A DNA stretch of 64,000 nucleotides. Origin: Streptomyces sp. SLBN-118. Lineage in GTDB: Bacteria > Actinomycetota > Actinomycetes > Streptomycetales > Streptomycetaceae. Position numbers and translations under genes: made by a program. Shown piece by piece: positions 36,506 to 45,167 of this stretch (its first letter is position 1; each line of letters opens with the position of its first letter). A model generated the notes under the pieces. That model was not told the origin of the DNA, did not search any database, and saw only the letters and a program-made list of their open reading frames with translations. The stretch lies in contig NZ_VFNP01000001.1 in NCBI RefSeq assembly GCF_006715635.1, positions 3,596,001 through 3,660,000 on the forward strand, read 5' to 3'.

Positions 36506-37117
36506 TCAGGTGGAGCGGCGGTAGTAGGTGATCGAGAGGTTCACCGGGCCGTCGTCGGAAGGTGTGTTGAGGATGCGGATGATGGCGATCTCCCGGCCGC
36601 CGTAGGCCCGGACGCAGAAGCTGCGGTCGGCGCGCAGGGTGGTGAAGGGCAGGGCGGAGGCGGGCTGGGTGTCGAGGCCCTGGAGGCAGTCGGGGAGGGT
36701 GACGGTGCCGACAGGTGGGATGTAGGCGGCGCTGTCGTCGGGGATGTAGAACTCGCCGGCCTCACGGCCCAGGAACCAGGCGGGGGTTTCCCGGCTCACT
36801 CTTCCCGTCTTGAGGTCGATCTCGTAGTCGGAGTCGGGGGAGGTGAGTTCGAGGTTGGTGTAGGGGACGGTGTAGTCGGGGGTCGCGGTCGGCCGCGGGG
36901 ACGCGGAGGACGGGCTGGGGGTCGCGCCGGTGGACGGGGGGAGGCCGATGGCGGTGGTGTCCTGGTCGCCGGGCTCGTCGAGGTAGTCGGAGTCGAGCAG
37001 GAGGAGGGCTGCTGCCGCGACGCCGGCGAGGAGGGCTGCGGTCGCCAGGAGCGCGGTGCGAACGCTTTCGGCTGTCCCCGCCGCGCTCGCGGCGGGGACA
37101 CAACCCGAAGGACTCAC
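36506..37117 (-). CDS. Hypothetical single-pass membrane protein
   Basis: A 203-residue protein from GTG 37117. A transmembrane helix (LLATAALLAGVAAAALLLL, about 23-41) is followed by a Ser/Pro/Thr linker and an outer domain rich in beta strands (YEIDLKTGRVSRETPAWFLGREAGEFYIPDDSAAYIPPVGTVTLPDCLQG ... SFCVRAYGGREIAIIRILN) with two Cys. No family recognised. It resembles the extracytoplasmic half of actinobacterial Ser/Thr kinases but has no kinase domain. It is downstream of the amine oxidase gene (15-bp gap). Confidence 0.65.
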   Translation of the reverse strand: MSPSGCVPAASAAGTAESVRTALLATAALLAGVAAAALLLLDSDYLDEPGDQDTTAIGLPPSTGATPSPSSASPRPTATPDYTVPYTNLELTSPDSDYEIDLKTGRVSRETPAWFLGREAGEFYIPDDSAAYIPPVGTVTLPDCLQGLDTQPASALPFTTLRADRSFCVRAYGGREIAIIRILNTPSDDGPVNLSITYYRRST

Positions 37118-37132
37118 CGGTGTACGGCTCTT

Positions 37133-38524
37133 TCAGCCCGCGATTTCCTGGGCGGCGCGGATTCCCGACAGGTAGGCGCCGTGGACGGTCGCGAACGACG
37201 TGCGGTGGGTCGCCTCGCCGGCGAAGTACACGCGGTCCTCCACGGTGGCGGCGAGTTGGTCGCGCATGGCCGGTGTGGAGCCGACCTTGTTGAACGAGTA
37301 CGCGCCCCGCGCGTACGGGTCGGACGCCCAGCGGCTGATCTGGAAGCCGGTAGGAGCGGGGATGTCACGGCCGAAGATGGTCCTCAGCGTCTCCATGGCG
37401 CTGTCGACGATCCGGGTGTCGCTCCAGCTCTCGATCGTGCGGCCGAAGTCGGCGGCGTTGAAGCCGAGCAGCACCGGCCGGCCGTTGACGCGGCTGACGT
37501 TGATCCACTGCGCCCACTGCCCGTATTTGTCCAGGGCCGGCACGTAGTTCAGCCAGTCGGTGTCCGGCCAGAACTTCCGGGGGAAGCGCAGGTAGCACTT
37601 GTTGAGCACGCCCATGCCGAGCTTGTCGATGGCGTTGCGCTTGGCGGACGGCAGTCCGGGGCCGAAGGTGACCGCGCCGCTCTGCAGCACGCCCAGCGGC
37701 AGCGTCACCACGACCTGGTCGGCCCGGAAGGTGCCCTTGGTGGTGGCGACACTCACGCCGCTGGAGTTCCAGTCGATGCGTTTGACGACGTGGCCGGTGC
37801 GGATGGGCAGCCCGGCCGCAAGGAGATCGGTGATCTGTTCGTAGCCGTCAGGGAACAGCACGTCGTCGCCGTTGATCGGGGTGTCGCTGTCGAAGTACGA
37901 GGCCGACATCTGGCGCACGCTGCCCGAGTACTCGTGCTCGTAGTCGTTCAGGGCACTGTTGACCATGGCCTTGTCGTCCTTCGACAGCTCGGACCAGTCC
38001 AGCTGACGCTCGACGACGCTGCGCATCGACGCGTCCCGCTCCTGGTTGTCCTGGTAGGAGGTCAGCGCGTCGGCGGTCTCGTCCTGCCACCGTTCGAACG
38101 CCTTCGCCCTGGCGCCCTCGGCCTCGCTGCCGTCGGTGAGGTAGTCGGTGGTGTTCTCCAGGTCGGTGACGAGCGTCCGTGCTTCGGCCTTCGCGGCCAG
38201 CGCGGTGATCGGGTTGCCGTCGACGCCGTGGATCCACGAAGCGCCGAGATCGACCGGCGCGCCGTCCCAGTCGTCGCTGGTCCAGATGCGGCCGCCGATC
38301 CTGTCGCGCGCTTCGAGGACCAGCACGTCCTCTCCCTGGTCGGCCAGATGGCGCGCGGCGGCGAGTCCGCTAATGCCCGCGCCCACGACGATCACCCCCG
38401 TGCGGCCGGACGGGGTCGACTCGGTGGCGGCGTCGAATTCGTCCGCCCGGCAAGCGGCCAGCACGGCCAGGCTGGGCAGGCCCAGGCCCACACTCTGCAG
38501 GAAACGTCGACGGTGCATCGTCAT
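37133..38524 (-). CDS. Tat-exported flavin monoamine oxidase
   Basis: A 463-residue FAD amine oxidase. The N terminus [15 protein letters not shown] is a twin-arginine signal, followed by a lipobox-like LAVLAAC, so a folded lipoprotein outside the membrane is likely. FAD motifs are [39 protein letters not shown] and, near the end, [29 protein letters not shown]. It oxidises an amine or amino acid to the imine and H2O2; the substrate is unknown. The TetR gene is divergent across a 469-bp region. Confidence 0.9.
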   Translation of the reverse strand: MTMHRRRFLQSVGLGLPSLAVLAACRADEFDAATESTPSGRTGVIVVGAGISGLAAARHLADQGEDVLVLEARDRIGGRIWTSDDWDGAPVDLGASWIHGVDGNPITALAAKAEARTLVTDLENTTDYLTDGSEAEGARAKAFERWQDETADALTSYQDNQERDASMRSVVERQLDWSELSKDDKAMVNSALNDYEHEYSGSVRQMSASYFDSDTPINGDDVLFPDGYEQITDLLAAGLPIRTGHVVKRIDWNSSGVSVATTKGTFRADQVVVTLPLGVLQSGAVTFGPGLPSAKRNAIDKLGMGVLNKCYLRFPRKFWPDTDWLNYVPALDKYGQWAQWINVSRVNGRPVLLGFNAADFGRTIESWSDTRIVDSAMETLRTIFGRDIPAPTGFQISRWASDPYARGAYSFNKVGSTPAMRDQLAATVEDRVYFAGEATHRTSFATVHGAYLSGIRAAQEIAG

Positions 38525-38993
38525 GGCTCTATACCGATCTGCGATCTGACACGGGCTCTGAAGGATCTCGGGACGCTCCGCCGCGCGCGGAAGCCTGCCC
38601 GTGGGCAACAAGCCGCGCAGGCCAACGGCGGCCCCCGGTCCGTCCGGGTGCCGCCCCGTGCCTGGTGGGGCGTATCTGCTGCCGCTCCATCGCACACGGT
38701 GTGGACCGGCCGGGCGTCCGCTCTCAGTGGAACGGGCGCACGAGCACCGGCGCCGGCCGCCTCGACGGGGGCGCGGCCGGCGCCTGCCTGGGGGCGCCCT
38801 GGCTGGACGCCTGTCGGTTCCGCGGCAAGAGCGCGGTGCGCCCGGACGCGGTGGGGACGGGGAAGAGGTGGCGTATGGCGACGGTGGCCGCGGAGCGGAT
38901 CAGGCTGCGGGACAACAGACGACACCCCCTCTTCAGTACAATGAGGCTGACACTTCAAAGGATAAATTGAAACACCGATGTGTCAATAGAGGC
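38525..38993. other. Divergent intergenic region between amine oxidase and TetR genes
   Basis: 469 bp. The left half is GC-rich with no convincing gene on either strand. The right end (38930-38990) is unusually A+T-rich and holds nested palindromes (38948-38985), so both promoters probably lie here. A weak 63-residue frame on the minus strand (38724-38915) has no ribosome binding site and was not accepted. Confidence 0.5.
38948..38985. promoter_or_regulatory. Nested palindromes, candidate TetR operator
   Basis: TGACAC (38948-38953) mirrors GTGTCA (38980-38985), and inside it TTCAA (38954-38958) mirrors TTGAA (38967-38971). The tract is A+T-rich and ends 8 bp before the tetR ATG at 38994, so a repressor bound here would shut off tetR itself and perhaps the divergent amine oxidase gene. 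Confidence 0.5.
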
Positions 38994-39551
38994 ATGGGAG
39001 TCTTCTCAGCGATGCGTACCGACGCGACAGAGGTGCTGGACTCGGCGATCCCGGTGCTCGCCAAGGACCGCGGGGCATCCATGCAGACCATCGCCGCGCG
39101 CGCGGGCATCAGCCGGGCGACCCTGGTCCGCCTGTTCCCCACCCGCCAGCACCTGGTGCGGGCGATGGCCGTGAAGATCCTGGACGACTGCGACCGGACC
39201 CTTTCCCGCGCCGAGACCGACACCGCACCCATAGAGCAGGTGCTGGCTGGGCTGGTGAGCGATTACGTGCCGTTCGCCCAGCTGTGGAACCTGGTCTACG
39301 TCGAGCCGGACGTCCTGGGCGTGCCCGAGGCAAGTGATCGGGCCGAGGGGGTCTTCACCCGGACGGTCTCGTTCGTGGAACGCGGCCAGGAGGCGGGGAT
39401 GCTGCGCAAGGACATGCCGGCCACCTGGCTGGCCTCGACCTTCTGCGGCCTGGCCGAGACCGCATGGGAGCTGACGCTCGAAGGTCACATGGGCGCCCGC
39501 CAGGCCCCGGACTTCATCACCGCGATCCTGTTGCGCGGCGCCATCGCCTGA
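38994..39551 (+). CDS. TetR family transcriptional regulator
   Basis: A 185-residue regulator. The N-terminal helix-turn-helix is DSAIPVLAKDRGASMQTIAARAGISRATLVRLFPTRQHLVRAM, and the C-terminal ligand domain is helical. ATG 38994 gives a short leader; ATG 39012 (MRTDATEVL) also fits. It is divergent from the Tat amine oxidase, its likely target. The ligand is unknown. Confidence 0.88.
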   Translation: MGVFSAMRTDATEVLDSAIPVLAKDRGASMQTIAARAGISRATLVRLFPTRQHLVRAMAVKILDDCDRTLSRAETDTAPIEQVLAGLVSDYVPFAQLWNLVYVEPDVLGVPEASDRAEGVFTRTVSFVERGQEAGMLRKDMPATWLASTFCGLAETAWELTLEGHMGARQAPDFITAILLRGAIA

Positions 39552-39568
39552 CGGGCCCCGGCGCTCTC

Positions 39569-39800
39569 TCATGCCTCGGCCGACGGCGGTGCCGGCCCGA
39601 CTGACATGCGCTTGTCCTGCCACGCCTGCTCGAACTCGGCCATACCCCGTTCCGGGGAGGCCAGTTGTCCTCGTTGGTCCATTCCGGCGCGCGCTCACGG
39701 ACGTTCGCGAGCGCCTTGTCCGAGCTGAGGACCACGGCGTTCCTGATGAGGAGGTCGACCGGTTCTCCCGCCCTGGCCTCATGGGCGTCCCGACCGCCCG
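39569..39800 (-). pseudogene. Frameshifted gene remnant
   Basis: Minus-strand frames hold two coding-like pieces: EPVDLLIRNAVVLSSDKALA (then NVRERAPEWTNEDNW) upstream, and in another frame LASPERGMAEFEQAWQDKRM running to a TGA at 39571-39569. They abut at about 39658-39672, as if a few bases were lost. There is no start with a ribosome binding site. It looks like the C-terminal remnant of a degraded gene whose family I do not recognise. Confidence 0.35.
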
Positions 39801-39823
39801 TTCTTGAGTGGCAGACTGCTTGC

Positions 39824-40243
39824 ATGACGACGCACAAGAACCTGCTCGGCGGCCCAGAGCCGACGTACCTGCCGGAGAACGAAGACGCGTACCGCCTGCT
39901 GGGCGAGGAGTCCCTGACGCCGGCCGAGGTCGCGGCGAAGCATCCGACGTTCTCGCTGGCCTGGGCGATGCTCGCGGACGACGCCTTCGAGGCGGGGCGA
40001 GTGGTCGAGTCGTACGCGTACGCCCGGACCGGCTACCACCGCGGTCTCGATGCGCTGCGCCGGGCCGGGTGGAAGGGACATGGCCCCATCCCTTGGGACC
40101 ACCGGGCCAACCGCGGGTTCCTGCGCTGCCTCGGCGCCCTCGCTCGCGCCGCAGGCGAGATCGACGAGAAGGACGAGACGGAGCGGTGCTGGCAGTTCCT
40201 GAAGGACAGCAGCGCCGAGGCGTACGCCGAGTGGAAGCGGTAA
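39824..40243 (+). CDS. DUF3151 domain protein
   Basis: A 139-residue soluble helical protein (MTTHKNLLGGPEPTYLPENEDAYRLLGEE at the N terminus; HPTFSLAWAMLADDAFEAGRVVESYAYARTGYHRGLDALRRAGWKGHGPIPWDHRANRGFLRCLGALARAAGEI). The W-K-G-x-G-P-I-P-W segment is typical of DUF3151, an actinobacterial family of unknown function. In other Streptomyces it is often found near fba, as here (about 2.8 kb away). ATG at 39824. Confidence 0.85.
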   Translation: MTTHKNLLGGPEPTYLPENEDAYRLLGEESLTPAEVAAKHPTFSLAWAMLADDAFEAGRVVESYAYARTGYHRGLDALRRAGWKGHGPIPWDHRANRGFLRCLGALARAAGEIDEKDETERCWQFLKDSSAEAYAEWKR

Positions 40244-40313
40244 CAATCACCGCAGTTGAGACGTCTGTGCCGCCGTCATTCAGACAGCGTCGGCGGCACG
40301 GAGAACTCCCGGG

Positions 40314-41795
40314 TCAGGCTCCCGCGGACCCGGGCACCCGTTCAGCCGCCTGTTCCAGCGGTGGCGCCGAGACCCCGCAGTTCACCCGGCACTGCGGCCG
40401 CGCCCGCGCCAGGACATCCGCCGGCTGCGGCCCCCGTACCGTCGTCCACGCGATCAGCGAGCCCAGCACCAGCACCCCCGCACACATCGGCATCGCCCGC
40501 CGGAACGTCTCCCCGAACTCCGTCGCCGAGCGGTACGCCTCCGGCCCCATGCCCGCCAGCAGCGGCAGCGCCGCCACCGCGAGCAGTCCGGCCGCGCGGG
40601 CCGCCGCGTTGTTGATGCCGCTCGCGAGCCCCGCCCGCGCGGTCTCCACGGATGCCAGCACGGTCGCGGTCAGCGGCGCGACCAGGGTCACCATGCCGAG
40701 GCCCATGACCAGCATCGCGGGCAGCACATCTGTCACATACGACGCGTTCTCGCCCACCCGCAGCATCAGCAGTATCCCTCCCGCGCACAGCAGCGGGCCC
40801 ACGGTGAGCGGGATGCGCGGGCCGATCCGCTCCCCCAACTCGCCCGATCTCGCGGAGAGGAGCAGCATCAGCACCGTGGTGGGCAGCAGCGCGGTACCGG
40901 CGCCGAGCGCCGAGTAACCCGCCACCACCTGGAGTTGCAGGGCTGTCAGGAAGAAGAAGCCGGCGAAGGCGGCGTAGACGCACACCGTCACCAGGTTGAC
41001 CGCGGTGAACTGCCGCGACGCGAAGATCGACGGCGGCAGCATGGGCTCGGGCCGCCACCGCTCGACGAGCACGAACGCGGCTCCCACCGCGACGCCCGCG
41101 ATCCCCGCCCACAGCTGCGGGCCGATGAGCGCGTAGGTCACCAGGGCCAGTGCCGCCGCCCCCAGCACGGCGCCCAGTACGTCGAACCGGCCGTGCGCCT
41201 GCGGGTCGCGCGACTCGGGCACATGCCGCAGCGCCACCGGCACGCACAGCGCGGCCAGCGGCACATTGATCAGGAACACCCAGCGCCAGCCGGGCCCGTC
41301 GACGAGCCAGCCGCCGAGGAACGGCCCTACCGCCGCGCCCACGCCGCCGAAACCGGACCACAGGCCCACCCCGCGCGCCCGGTCGTCCGGGTGGAAGCTC
41401 GCCTGGATCAGCGACAGCGACCCCGGGGTGAGCAGAGCCGCGCCGACGCCCTGAAGGGCGCGGGCCGCCACCAGGAGAACGTCGTTGGGGGCAAGGCCAC
41501 ACAGCAGTGAGCCGATGGCGAACCACACCACACCCAGAACGAAGATCCTCCGCCGCCCGTAGCGGTCGCCGAGTGCCCCGCCGAGCAGGATCAGCCCGGC
41601 GAGGGTGAGCGTGTAGGCGTTGACGGTCCACTGCAGGACCGCCATGTCGGCGTCGAGATCCTCCCCGATGCGGGGCAGTGCGACATTGACGACGGTCGAG
41701 TCCAGCAGCGCCATGCTGGACCCGAGCACGGTCGTCAGAATCACCCAGCGGCCGGTGGCCGTGGAAAGCCTGACCTCGCCGGGACTGTTGTCCAT
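40314..41795 (-). CDS. MFS transporter, DHA2 family (14-helix drug/proton antiporter)
   Basis: A 493-residue permease with about 14 transmembrane helices. Family motifs are LDSTVVNVALPRIGEDLDADMAVLQWTVNAYTLTLAGLILLGGALGDRYGRRRIFVLG (motif A plus the N-terminal L-D-x-T-V-V-N-V-A-L-P) and GLWSGFGGVGAAVGPFLGGWLVD (motif C of antiporters). It should export drugs or metabolites using the proton gradient; the substrate is unknown. No regulator is adjacent. Confidence 0.93.
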   Translation of the reverse strand: MDNSPGEVRLSTATGRWVILTTVLGSSMALLDSTVVNVALPRIGEDLDADMAVLQWTVNAYTLTLAGLILLGGALGDRYGRRRIFVLGVVWFAIGSLLCGLAPNDVLLVAARALQGVGAALLTPGSLSLIQASFHPDDRARGVGLWSGFGGVGAAVGPFLGGWLVDGPGWRWVFLINVPLAALCVPVALRHVPESRDPQAHGRFDVLGAVLGAAALALVTYALIGPQLWAGIAGVAVGAAFVLVERWRPEPMLPPSIFASRQFTAVNLVTVCVYAAFAGFFFLTALQLQVVAGYSALGAGTALLPTTVLMLLLSARSGELGERIGPRIPLTVGPLLCAGGILLMLRVGENASYVTDVLPAMLVMGLGMVTLVAPLTATVLASVETARAGLASGINNAAARAAGLLAVAALPLLAGMGPEAYRSATEFGETFRRAMPMCAGVLVLGSLIAWTTVRGPQPADVLARARPQCRVNCGVSAPPLEQAAERVPGSAGA

Positions 41796-41822
41796 ACCGG
41801 GATCATCCCAGCCGCCTCCGGC

Positions 41823-42983
41823 TCAGACGAGCCGGCTGAGTGCACGGATCAGGGCGTCCACGCCCTGCTCCGCCTTGGCGCGCGGGCAGCCCACGTTGAA
41901 CCGTACGAAGCCCTCGACGCCGTAGGTGGTGCCGGGCAGGATCGCGACCTTCTCGCGCTGGATCAGCTCACGCTGCAATGCCGCGTCGTCGACGCCCAGC
42001 GCCCGCAGATCGATCCAGGCGAGATAGCCGGCCTGGGGCGGCTGCCAGCCGAGTTCCGGGAAGGCGGAGCCCAGCCGTTCGGCGACCATCCGCAGATTCC
42101 CCGCCACATACGCGCCGAGCGCGTCCAGCCAGGGCGCGCCCTCGCGATACGCGGCGATGTGCGCGGTCAGCGACAGCACGGCCGGCGAGGCGAGCCCTTC
42201 GCCGGTCTGCATCCGGCGCAGGAACACCGCATGGTCGTCCAGGTCGCCGATGATCCCGTACGAGCCGCTCAGCGCCGGGAAGTTGAAGGCCTTGGTGGCG
42301 GACGTGATCAGTGCCCAGCGGCCCGTTCCGAACCGCGTCCACGGCAGATGGCGCTGCCCGTCCGCCGCGAAGCCGGGGTGGACGAAGTCGGCGTGTATCT
42401 CGTCGCTGACGACGGCGACGTCGTACGCGGCCGCCAGCCGGGCCGTCTCGGCCAGCTCGGCCCGGGTCCACACCCGGCCGGTGGGGTTGTGGGGCGAGCA
42501 GAGGACGAGCACCTTGCTGTCGGCGCGGGCGAGCTGCCGCTCCAGTGCGGCCATGTCACCGACCGGCACCCCGCGCAGCTCCCGCCCGAGGCCCGATATC
42601 GCTTTCAGGAAGCCGTCGTACGTCGGTGTGTGGACGACGACCCCCTCGCCCGGCTCGGACCACATCCGCAGCAGCTGCGAGAGCTGGTTCAACACGGACG
42701 GCCCGTACACGACCCGTCCGGTGTCGATCTCGGTGTCGTACCGGCTGCTGAACCAGTGCGCCACGGCGGACAGGAAGTCCTCGTGCCGCCAGTCGGTGTA
42801 GCCGAAGACGCCGTGGGCGACGCGGCGCTGAAGCGCTTCGAGGACCTCGGGCGGTGATGTGAAGTCCATGTCGGAGATGGTGAAGGGCAGCAGCCCGTCG
42901 ACGCCGAAGCGGTCGGCGACCCCGTCCCACTGGATGCACCAGGTGCCGCGCCGGTCGACGGGGGTGTCGAAGTCATAGCTCAC
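41823..42983 (-). CDS. MalY/PatB-type aminotransferase, probable cystathionine beta-lyase
   Basis: A 386-residue PLP enzyme of the PatB/MalY C-S lyase group: DTPVDRRGTWCIQWDG near the start, then FTISDMDFTSPPEVLEAL, CSPHNPTGRVWTRAEL, VVSDEIHADFVHPG and the PLP-Lys motif SATKAFNFPAL. It should cleave cystathionine or cysteine conjugates to a thiol, pyruvate and ammonia. GTG 42983 follows GGAAGGA at good spacing. It is downstream of fba across a strong terminator. Confidence 0.88.
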   Translation of the reverse strand: MSYDFDTPVDRRGTWCIQWDGVADRFGVDGLLPFTISDMDFTSPPEVLEALQRRVAHGVFGYTDWRHEDFLSAVAHWFSSRYDTEIDTGRVVYGPSVLNQLSQLLRMWSEPGEGVVVHTPTYDGFLKAISGLGRELRGVPVGDMAALERQLARADSKVLVLCSPHNPTGRVWTRAELAETARLAAAYDVAVVSDEIHADFVHPGFAADGQRHLPWTRFGTGRWALITSATKAFNFPALSGSYGIIGDLDDHAVFLRRMQTGEGLASPAVLSLTAHIAAYREGAPWLDALGAYVAGNLRMVAERLGSAFPELGWQPPQAGYLAWIDLRALGVDDAALQRELIQREKVAILPGTTYGVEGFVRFNVGCPRAKAEQGVDALIRALSRLV

Positions 42984-43008
42984 GATGAGTCCTTCCCGAG
43001 GCATGCCG

Positions 43009-43043
43009 CGGGCCCGGCACCCCGCGAGGGGGTGCCGGGCCCG
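43009..43043 (-). terminator. Terminator of fba
   Basis: CGGGCCCGGCACCCC (43009-43023) and GGGGTGCCGGGCCCG (43029-43043) form a perfect 15-bp stem with a 5-nt loop, 16 bp beyond the fba stop. Confidence 0.85.
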
Positions 43044-43059
43044 GCGGTGCGGACGTCGT

Positions 43060-44082
43060 TTACTTGAGCTTGGTGCCCGTGGAGCGCAGGGCCGCGCAGG
43101 CCTCGGCCACACGCTTGGCCATACCGGCCTCGGCGGCCTTGCCCCAGGTGCGCGGGTCGTAGGTCTTCTTGGAGCCGACCTCGCCGTCGACCTTCAGCAC
43201 ACCGTCGTAGTTCTTGAACATGTGGTCCGCGACGGGGCGGGTGAAGGCGTACTGGGTGTCGGTGTCGAGGTTCATCTTCACGACGCCGTTCTCCAGCGCG
43301 GTGGCGATCTCCTCGGCGGTGGAGCCGGAGCCGCCGTGGAAGACGAAGTCGAACGGGTCGGCCTTGCCGTACTTGGCGGCAACACCGGCCTGCAGATCCT
43401 TCAGCAGTTCGGGACGGAGCACGACGTTGCCCGGCTTGTAGACGCCGTGGACGTTGCCGAACGAGGCGGCCAGCAGGTAGCGGCCCTTCTCGCCCAGGCC
43501 GAGGGCCTCGGCGGTGCGCAGCGCGTCCTCGACCGTGGTGTACAGCTCATCGTTGATCTCGTGGCTGACGCCGTCCTCCTCGCCGCCGGTCGGGGTGATC
43601 TCGACCTCGAGGATGATCTTGGCGGCGGCGGCCTGCGCCAGCAGCTCCTGGCCGATGGCCAGGTTGTCGGCGAGGGTCTCGGCCGAGCCGTCCCACATGT
43701 GCGACTGGAACAGCGGGTCCTGGCCCTTGGCCACGCGCTCGGCCGAAACGGCGAGCAGCGGACGGACATAGCCGTCGAGCTTGTCCTTGGGGCAGTGGTC
43801 CGTGTGCAGGGCAACGGTGATGTCGTACTTGGCGGCGACGATGTGCGCGAACTCGGCCAGCGCGACCGCGCCCGTGACCATGTCCTTGTTGTGCTGGCCG
43901 CCCAGGAACTCGGCGCCACCGGTCGAAATCTGGATGATGCCGTCGCTCTCGGCCTCCGCGAAGCCGCGCAGCGCAGCGTGCAGGGTCTGGGACGAGGTCA
44001 CATTGATGGCCGGGTAGGCGAACTTGCCTGCCTTCGCCCGGTCGAGCATCTCGTTGTAGACCTCGGGAGTCGCGATGGGCAT
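43060..44082 (-). CDS. fba: Class II fructose-bisphosphate aldolase
   Basis: A 340-residue zinc aldolase of glycolysis and gluconeogenesis. Motifs are ALHTDHCPKDKLDGYV with the catalytic Asp and a zinc His, EVEITPTGGEEDGV, ASFGNVHGVYKPGNVVL with another zinc His, and FDFVFHGGSGSTAEEI. ATG 44082 has AAGGAG 8-9 nt upstream. It cleaves fructose 1,6-bisphosphate to dihydroxyacetone phosphate and glyceraldehyde 3-phosphate. It is a single gene with its own terminator. Confidence 0.97.
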   Translation of the reverse strand: MPIATPEVYNEMLDRAKAGKFAYPAINVTSSQTLHAALRGFAEAESDGIIQISTGGAEFLGGQHNKDMVTGAVALAEFAHIVAAKYDITVALHTDHCPKDKLDGYVRPLLAVSAERVAKGQDPLFQSHMWDGSAETLADNLAIGQELLAQAAAAKIILEVEITPTGGEEDGVSHEINDELYTTVEDALRTAEALGLGEKGRYLLAASFGNVHGVYKPGNVVLRPELLKDLQAGVAAKYGKADPFDFVFHGGSGSTAEEIATALENGVVKMNLDTDTQYAFTRPVADHMFKNYDGVLKVDGEVGSKKTYDPRTWGKAAEAGMAKRVAEACAALRSTGTKLK

Positions 44083-44219
44083 GTGTCCGCTCCTTGTGAT
44101 GTGCGGGTATGTGGTGCTTGGCCCTGACCTGGGGGCGACGTCATCGTCACGGCCTATCTTTCCAGACTCTTGGCGCGGCTCCACCCTACGTGCGTCCTGG
44201 ACATGCGTGAGGGGCCGGG

Positions 44220-44235
44220 TGTTTCACGTGAAACA
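44220..44235. promoter_or_regulatory. parS centromere site
   Basis: TGTTTCACGTGAAACA is a perfect 16-bp palindrome containing the 14-bp ParB-binding core GTTTCACGTGAAAC known from Streptomyces and Bacillus. It lies in the fba-pyrE gap, outside coding sequence. ParB loads here and spreads to organise the origin region during sporulation. Confidence 0.9.
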
Positions 44236-44307
44236 GCCGACCCCTCATCATCACCGCAGGTCAGAGGCCTCTCGCGACCCAGGTCACGAGTTGCTCGCGG
44301 ACAGGTC

Positions 44308-44847
44308 TCAGGCGAGACCGAGCTCGTCGAGCGAGTAGGCGTTGACATAGGGCAGCCCCGCCTCGGCGATGGCCGGTGCCGCGCCCCGCTCGACGATCAC
44401 GGCGACCGCGACGACCTCGCCGCCCGCCTCGCGTACCGCCTCGACAGCGGTCAGCGGCGAGCCTCCGGTGGTCGAGACGTCCTCGACGACCAGGCAGCGG
44501 CGGCCCTTGACGTCGGTGCCCTCGATCCGGCGCTGCATGCCGTGCGCCTTGCCCGTCTTGCGTACGACAAAGGCGTCCAGCCGTCGGCCGCGCGCCGCCG
44601 ACGCGTGCAGCATCGAGGTGGCCACGGGGTCGGCGCCAAGGGTCAGCCCGCCCACGCAGTCGTAGTCCAGGTCGGCAGTCGCATCGAGCATCACCTGTCC
44701 GACAAGCGGCGCGGCCTCGCCGTCCAGCGTGATCCGGCGCAGGTCGATGTACCAGTCGGCCTCAATGCCCGAGGAGAGGGTCACTTTGCCGTGCACCACG
44801 GCTTTGTCCTTGATCTGCTGGAGCAGCTCACCACGTACGTCAGTCAT
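44308..44847 (-). CDS. pyrE: Orotate phosphoribosyltransferase
   Basis: A 179-residue enzyme joining orotate to PRPP to make OMP in UMP synthesis. It has TLSSGIEADWYIDLRRITLDGEAAPLVG, VVRKTGKAHGMQRRIEG, and the PRPP-binding RRCLVVEDVSTTGGSPLTAV. ATG 44847 gives the expected MTDVRGELLQQIKDK N terminus; the frame upstream lies in MITE-related DNA. Confidence 0.96.
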   Translation of the reverse strand: MTDVRGELLQQIKDKAVVHGKVTLSSGIEADWYIDLRRITLDGEAAPLVGQVMLDATADLDYDCVGGLTLGADPVATSMLHASAARGRRLDAFVVRKTGKAHGMQRRIEGTDVKGRRCLVVEDVSTTGGSPLTAVEAVREAGGEVVAVAVIVERGAAPAIAEAGLPYVNAYSLDELGLA

Positions 44848-44875
44848 GCCCGCCAGCTTAAGGTCCCGCCCAGCC

Positions 44876-44904
44876 GATCTTGCCGGGCTCGCGTGCCCTG
44901 GCAC
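44876..44904. repeat. Fragment of MITE-type repeat
   Basis: The stretch GATCTTGCCGGGCTCGCGTG and the next nine bases are an inverted copy of the right end of MITE 1 (about 29894-29922). It lies 50 bp left of MITE 2 and probably remains from an older or nested insertion. Confidence 0.55.
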
Positions 44905-44953
44905 GCACACTGATCCGACGTGATCGTGGACAGGACCCAGAGGCGGCGCCGGC

Positions 44954-45167
44954 CTAGGACGTGTTTTAGAAGTGGCGCCGTCCGCCCGCAGGGCGGGCCC
45001 CGCGGCGTCTGGTGCGTGCAATCGCAAGGCGGAGGATCGCCCTCGTACTGGACGTACTTGGGCGACTCCGACAACACCGCGTGGGGGCACCTCCCGTGCC
45101 CGAAGGGCTACGGGGGAGTGCGTGCCAGGCGTCGCGGGGCAGGCGAGACTTCCAAAACACGCCCTAG
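44954..45167. mobile_element. MITE-like element 2, bounded by CTAG
   Basis: A 214-bp element between CTAG at 44954-44957 and 45164-45167. Terminal inverted repeats are CTAGGACGTGTTTTAGAAGT and, reversed from the other end, CTAGGGCGTGTTTTGGAAGT (18 of 20 match). It holds the same 37-nt core as element 1 (45082-45118) and a shared ATCGCAAGGCGGAGG. It encodes no transposase. The right CTAG contains the stop of the epimerase gene. Confidence 0.8.

Noticed and set aside
36796..36830. Second parS-like sequence
   Set aside because: The bases differ from the ParB core at several positions and are not a palindrome.
35750..38944. 1064-residue open frame on the plus strand
   Set aside because: Antisense to DUF3152, a membrane protein and the amine oxidase, all with good motifs; its sequence has no recognisable domain.
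38665..38970. Small frames in the amine oxidase-TetR gap
   Set aside because: No ribosome binding site, biased composition, and they cover the likely promoters.
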